From NCBI GenBank assembly GCA_019348445.1, contig JAHWJK010000041.1:1-9385 (forward strand): a stretch of DNA of 9,385 nt. The letters are read 5' to 3'. The notes under the pieces are model-generated. The model saw only the letters and a program-made list of their open reading frames with translations. It was not told where the DNA came from and made no database searches. Numbering within the stretch: position 1 is the stretch's first letter; each line of letters starts with the position of its first letter. Origin of the DNA: Actinomycetota bacterium (GTDB lineage: Bacteria > Actinomycetota > CADDZG01 > WHSQ01). Below are positions 6,492 through 9,385 of the stretch, piece by piece. The translations under genes and the position numbers were made by a program.

Positions 6492-7598
6492 ATGGCGGAC
6501 TCGATGATCTCGCTGCGTAACGTTTCGAAGCGTTTTGCGAACTCGACCGATGCAGCGGTTGACGATCTATCGATGGACGTGTACGCGGGGGAGACGGTCG
6601 TCCTCGTCGGTCCTTCCGGTTGCGGCAAAACGACGACCATGAAGATGATCAACCGTCTCGTCGAGCCGACCTCCGGGACGATCGTGGTGGACGGCACTGA
6701 TGTTCGGAAGCAGGATCCTGTCGAGCTACGCCGGGGTATCGGTTACGTCATCCAGAGCATCGGCCTGATGCCTCACCGAACGATCGCATCGAACATCGCG
6801 ACGGTCCCAAAACTCCTGGGCTGGGACGCGGCGAGGATCTCCGATCGCACGCGCGAGTTGATCGCGATGCTCGATCTCGATCCCGGGCTGCTGGCGCGCT
6901 ACCCAAGCGAGCTGTCCGGCGGTCAGCGGCAGCGCGTCGGGGTCGCGCGTGCTCTCGCGACCGACCCTCCGGTGATGCTGATGGACGAGCCGTTCGGAGC
7001 CGTCGATCCGATCGTGCGCGCGCGTCTTCAAGATCAGTTCCTCGAGATCCAGAAGAAGCTGAATAAGACGATCGTCTTCGTCACCCACGACATCGATGAG
7101 GCGATCAAGCTCGCCGACCGGATCGCGATCCTGAACACGGGTGCGTCTATCGAACAATTTGCTCCTCCGGAGGAGATCCTGCGCGAGCCCGCGAACGACT
7201 TCGTCGAGCGCTTCGTCGGCGCCGAACGTGGACTGAAGCGGTTGGCCTTGATCAAGGTCTCCGAGATCCAGATCGAACAAGGCCCCGTCTGCTCACCGCG
7301 TGATTCCGTCGCCGACGCGAACGAGGAGATGGAGAGGTTCGGCTTCGACTGGGTAAGCATCGTCGACGACGGGGAGTTGTTGGGGTGGATAGGTCAGCGT
7401 GATCTGGAAGGGCGGCCGCGGCTGACCGACATAACACCCCGCCCCTTCAGCGCGTACGTCACGAAGGAGAGCACCCTGCGTCACGCGCTCGATTCGATCG
7501 TGTCGTCTCGCACCCAGGTAGCAGTCGTCGCAGAAGAAGGCCAACGGTATGCCGGGATCCTGACTTTGGAGCGGATCTCGCGGGAGATCGTGTCGTGA
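6492..7598 (+). CDS. Quaternary-amine/osmolyte ABC transporter ATPase with CBS domains (OpuCA/ProV-like)
   Basis: This is the cytoplasmic ATPase that powers import of glycine betaine, choline, carnitine or a related osmolyte. The 368-aa product contains Walker A GPSGCGKTT (40-48), the Q-loop glutamine 88 (YVIQSIGLMPHRTI), the signature LSGGQ (141-145), Walker B VMLMDEP (161-167) and the H-loop histidine 199. The stretch QKKLNKTIVFVTHDIDEAIKLADRIAI is typical of the OpuCA/ProV group. Residues from about 252 to the end look like a tandem CBS pair (SIVDDGELLGWIGQRD, then VAVVAEEGQRYAGILTLE). In relatives this module senses ionic strength or binds cyclic di-AMP. The ATG at 6492 has a strong GGAGG 4 nt upstream. 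An in-frame ATG at 6399 would add 31 atypical residues and has no such site, and the ATG at 6504 is too far from it. The stop overlaps the next start (GTGA). The exact substrate cannot be read from the ATPase. Confidence 0.93.
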   Translation: MADSMISLRNVSKRFANSTDAAVDDLSMDVYAGETVVLVGPSGCGKTTTMKMINRLVEPTSGTIVVDGTDVRKQDPVELRRGIGYVIQSIGLMPHRTIASNIATVPKLLGWDAARISDRTRELIAMLDLDPGLLARYPSELSGGQRQRVGVARALATDPPVMLMDEPFGAVDPIVRARLQDQFLEIQKKLNKTIVFVTHDIDEAIKLADRIAILNTGASIEQFAPPEEILREPANDFVERFVGAERGLKRLALIKVSEIQIEQGPVCSPRDSVADANEEMERFGFDWVSIVDDGELLGWIGQRDLEGRPRLTDITPRPFSAYVTKESTLRHALDSIVSSRTQVAVVAEEGQRYAGILTLERISREIVS

Positions 7599-8254
7599 GC
7601 GATCTCTTCCGGTGGGACTGGGTCCTGGACCATCGTGACGATGTCTGGCTGGCTCTCGGCGAGCACATGTGGCTGACGTTCTTGGCGGTCGCGATAGGCC
7701 TGGCTATCTCCGTTCCGACCGGTATCTTCGTCTCGAGACACCGGAAGCTCTACGGACCGGTCACCGCACTCACCGGATTCCTCTACACGATCCCGAGCCT
7801 CGCCCTGTTCGCGTTCCTGACTCCGGTGACGGGTCTCTCCACGACCACCGCAGAGATCGGGCTCGTCAGTTACACGCTGTTGATCCTGATCAGGAACGTC
7901 GTCGCGGGACTCGACGGCGTATCGCCGGATGCCAAAGAGGCGGCTCGCGGGATGGGGTACACCGACCGGCAACTGTTATGGAAGGTCGAATTGCCGTTGG
8001 CTCTTCCGACGATCGTTGCGGGACTCCGGATCGCTACCGTGACAACGATCGGGTTGGTCACCGTCACCGCGCTGATCGGAAAAGGCGGTGTCGGCTACTT
8101 CATCCTGTTTGGGCTGAGTAGGTCCTTCTCGACCGCGATCATCCTGGGCGCGGTTCTCGCGGTCGCACTCGCGGTCGTGTTCGATGTCCTGTTGCTGAGG
8201 AGCGAACGGCTCCTGGTTCCGTGGACGCGGAGCTCGGAAGAGCGGCCTGCATGA
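7595..8254 (+). CDS. Osmolyte ABC transporter permease 1 (OpuCB/ProW-like)
   Basis: This is the first of two membrane subunits of the importer, with 219 aa and about five hydrophobic segments (roughly 25-46, 56-78, 84-104, 140-161, 182-203). The cytoplasmic EAA coupling loop, EAARGMGYTDRQLLWKVELP (115-134), is the site that docks onto the ATPase. The pattern GFLYTIPSLALFAFL and the later GKGGVGYFI are typical of the betaine/choline permease family. Translation starts at GTG 7595, which overlaps the ATPase stop as GTGA, so the two are almost certainly translated together. The short size with no extra N-terminal domain matches OpuCB/OpuCD-type permeases rather than the larger E. coli ProW. It probably pairs with the next gene product as a heterodimer. 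Confidence 0.92.
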   Translation: MSDLFRWDWVLDHRDDVWLALGEHMWLTFLAVAIGLAISVPTGIFVSRHRKLYGPVTALTGFLYTIPSLALFAFLTPVTGLSTTTAEIGLVSYTLLILIRNVVAGLDGVSPDAKEAARGMGYTDRQLLWKVELPLALPTIVAGLRIATVTTIGLVTVTALIGKGGVGYFILFGLSRSFSTAIILGAVLAVALAVVFDVLLLRSERLLVPWTRSSEERPA

Positions 8255-8976
8255 TCGACGAGCTGTCGACGTTCTTCAGAGAGACGCCGGACGTCGGCGC
8301 GATCGTGCTTCGGCACCTGCAGCTGTCGTTCGTCCCCGTCGTAGCGGCCCTCGCGGTCGCGCTCCCGGTAGGGCTGTTCATCGGTCACGCGCGGCGGTTC
8401 GAATTCATCACGGTGACGCTTGCAAACCTGGGGAGGGCGATCCCGTCGTTCGCGATCCTGTCGCTCGCGTTGATCCCGGTGATCCGGCTCGAGATCGAGG
8501 ATTTCGGATTCTGGACGACTTTCGTGGCGCTGTTCTTCCTGTCCCTTCCCCCGATCGTGGTGAACACCTACACCGGAGTGAAGAACGTGGACGAGGATCT
8601 GCTCGAGGCCGCGCGAGGCCAGGGCCTATCCGGTGCGCAGGTCCTTCGTTCTGTCGAGGTACCGCTGGCGGCTCCATTGATCGTCGGCGGCATCCGCACC
8701 GCCGCGGTGCAATCGGTGGCAACGGCCACGCTCGGAGCGCTTGTCGCGGCCGGGGGACTCGGGGACCCCATCGTTTTCGGTTTCCGAGCCAGTGACGATC
8801 CCTCGCTGATCGGCGGGGCGTTCCTGGTCGCGCTGCTCGCGATCGGGAGCGAGGCCGTCTTCGCGGTCATCCAACGGGTCGTGCGGCCCCGCGGCGCCTC
8901 CCGCGACACGACGATGCGGCCGATCCAGGATCTGGCGGACGTGCGCCGCCCCGTCGAATCGTCTCCCGCCGCGTGA
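8251..8976 (+). CDS. Osmolyte ABC transporter permease 2 (OpuCD/ProW-like)
   Basis: This is the second membrane subunit, 241 aa, homologous in layout to permease 1 but clearly diverged. Hydrophobic segments fall at about 24-46, 54-78, 86-108, 143-166 and 186-208. The EAA loop reads EAARGQGLSGAQVLRSVEVP (119-138). The GRAIPSFAILSLAL segment and the AAGGLGDPIVFGF stretch match the family. I chose the ATG at 8251, which forms an ATGA overlap with the permease 1 stop and has GGAAGAG at 8236-8242, 8 nt upstream. A GTG at 8221 would add ten residues and a long overlap. The C-terminal 30 residues beyond the last membrane segment (RPRGASRDTTMRPIQDLAD and on) are polar and probably a cytoplasmic tail. 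Two distinct permeases suggest a heterodimeric channel as in OpuC. Confidence 0.92.
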   Translation: MIDELSTFFRETPDVGAIVLRHLQLSFVPVVAALAVALPVGLFIGHARRFEFITVTLANLGRAIPSFAILSLALIPVIRLEIEDFGFWTTFVALFFLSLPPIVVNTYTGVKNVDEDLLEAARGQGLSGAQVLRSVEVPLAAPLIVGGIRTAAVQSVATATLGALVAAGGLGDPIVFGFRASDDPSLIGGAFLVALLAIGSEAVFAVIQRVVRPRGASRDTTMRPIQDLADVRRPVESSPAA

Positions 8977-8985
8977 GAGCTGGTG

Positions 8986-9014
8986 TACGCGTAGCGGGCC
9001 GGTACGCGTAAGGT
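8986..9014 (+). promoter_or_regulatory. Twin palindromes and -10-like box ahead of the binding-protein gene
   Basis: The perfect 8-bp palindrome TACGCGTA occurs at 8986-8993 and again at 9003-9010, 17 bp apart start to start. The second copy overlaps the -10-like TAAGGT at 9009-9014. The pair could be two operator half-sites. Because each copy is self-complementary, they could also pair as an 8-bp stem with a 9-nt loop in RNA. No T-run follows, so it is not an evident terminator. The location suggests separate or boosted expression of the lipoprotein gene. Confidence 0.35.
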
Positions 9015-9071
9015 CGTGCAGTTATCCGAGGGGGCGAGTGACGTCCCCGCGACTGGAGAGAGGAGCTACCC

Positions 9072-9385
9072 ATGCGGAGATTCCGCAGCACCGTCCTTGG
9101 GGCGGCCCTCCTCGCGCTCATGCTGCTCGGAGCGTGTGGTGGACCGGGTGGGGACGAACCATCGGACGACGCCGGTGGGGGCGGCGATAAGCCCACACTG
9201 ACGGTCGGGTCCGACAGTTTCGCGGAAGCCCAGATCGTGGGCGAGATGTATGCGCAAGTACTCGAGAACGCGGGCTACACGGTCGAGCGTCAACTAGACA
9301 TCGAGTCGCGGGAGGTGCGTCTTCCAGCGATGGAGGACGGGCAGATCGACATCGCGCCGGAATACCTCGCGAGCCTGTTGAGCGT
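9072..9385 (+). CDS. Osmolyte-binding lipoprotein of the ABC transporter (3' end outside window; OpuCC/ProX-like)
   Basis: This is the substrate-binding component, truncated by the window after 104 codons. It starts at ATG 9072 behind a strong AGAGGAG-type ribosome site (AGGAG at 9061-9065, 6-nt spacing). The first 22 residues form a lipoprotein signal: a basic start (MRRFR), a hydrophobic core, and the lipobox LGAC with Cys22 as the predicted lipidated residue. This is followed by a Gly/Asp-rich linker (about 23-41). The mature domain begins TLTVGSDSFAEAQIVGEMYA and continues with AGYTVERQLDIESREVRLPA and IDIAPEYLASLL. That pattern is characteristic of the glycine betaine/choline/carnitine-binding (OpuAC) family. 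It would sit outside the membrane and deliver ligand to the two permeases. The aromatic-cage residues that would name the ligand are mostly beyond the window. It is 95 bp from the permease gene, so it may be made in excess of the membrane subunits. Confidence 0.92.
   Translation, partial: MRRFRSTVLGAALLALMLLGACGGPGGDEPSDDAGGGGDKPTLTVGSDSFAEAQIVGEMYAQVLENAGYTVERQLDIESREVRLPAMEDGQIDIAPEYLASLLS

Noticed and set aside
9030..9048. Stem-loop GGGGG...CCCC just upstream of the lipoprotein ribosome site, considered as a translational control hairpin.
   Set aside because: The continuous stem is only four pairs with interrupted extension, and it does not include the AGGAG.

Overview
The window looks like a chromosomal segment from a GC-rich member of the Actinomycetota. 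Both gyrase subunits resemble actinobacterial ones in length and motifs. The clearest taxonomic clue is the small DUF3566 membrane protein directly after gyrA, a neighbourhood typical of that phylum (for example Rv0007 in Mycobacterium tuberculosis). gyrB-gyrA usually lies near the replication origin in these bacteria, but no recF, dnaN or oriC is inside the window. The lineage within the phylum cannot be fixed from this sequence alone.

Layout: (1) 1-5184, + strand: gyrB (5' end cut off by the window), gyrA, and the DUF3566 protein, spaced 62 and 71 bp apart. (2) 5181-6430, - strand: a saccharopine-dehydrogenase-like oxidoreductase, preceded by a previously easy-to-miss 47-codon membrane peptide gene whose stop overlaps the oxidoreductase start (ATGA). 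The oxidoreductase converges on the DUF3566 gene so tightly that the two stop codons share one CTAG. (3) 6492-9385, + strand, divergent from (2): a type-I ABC importer of the OpuC/ProU family for quaternary-ammonium osmolytes. Its order is ATPase with CBS tail, permease, permease, and a substrate-binding lipoprotein cut off by the window end. The first three genes are coupled by GTGA and ATGA overlaps. The lipoprotein follows a 95-bp gap with its own promoter-like elements and a strong ribosome binding site.

How the parts work together: GyrB and GyrA form the A2B2 DNA gyrase. The importer would bring in compatible solutes such as glycine betaine, choline or carnitine. The CBS domains on its ATPase are the likely place where ionic strength or a nucleotide signal gates transport. 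The oxidoreductase and its small partner have no assigned pathway; they share the upstream control region with the importer.

The least described items are the 47-aa peptide with a possible leaderless GTG start, the resemblance between the control regions ahead of the ATPase and lipoprotein genes, and a glutamine at the main quinolone-contact position of GyrA. I see no mobile element, CRISPR array, tRNA, rRNA or broken gene.
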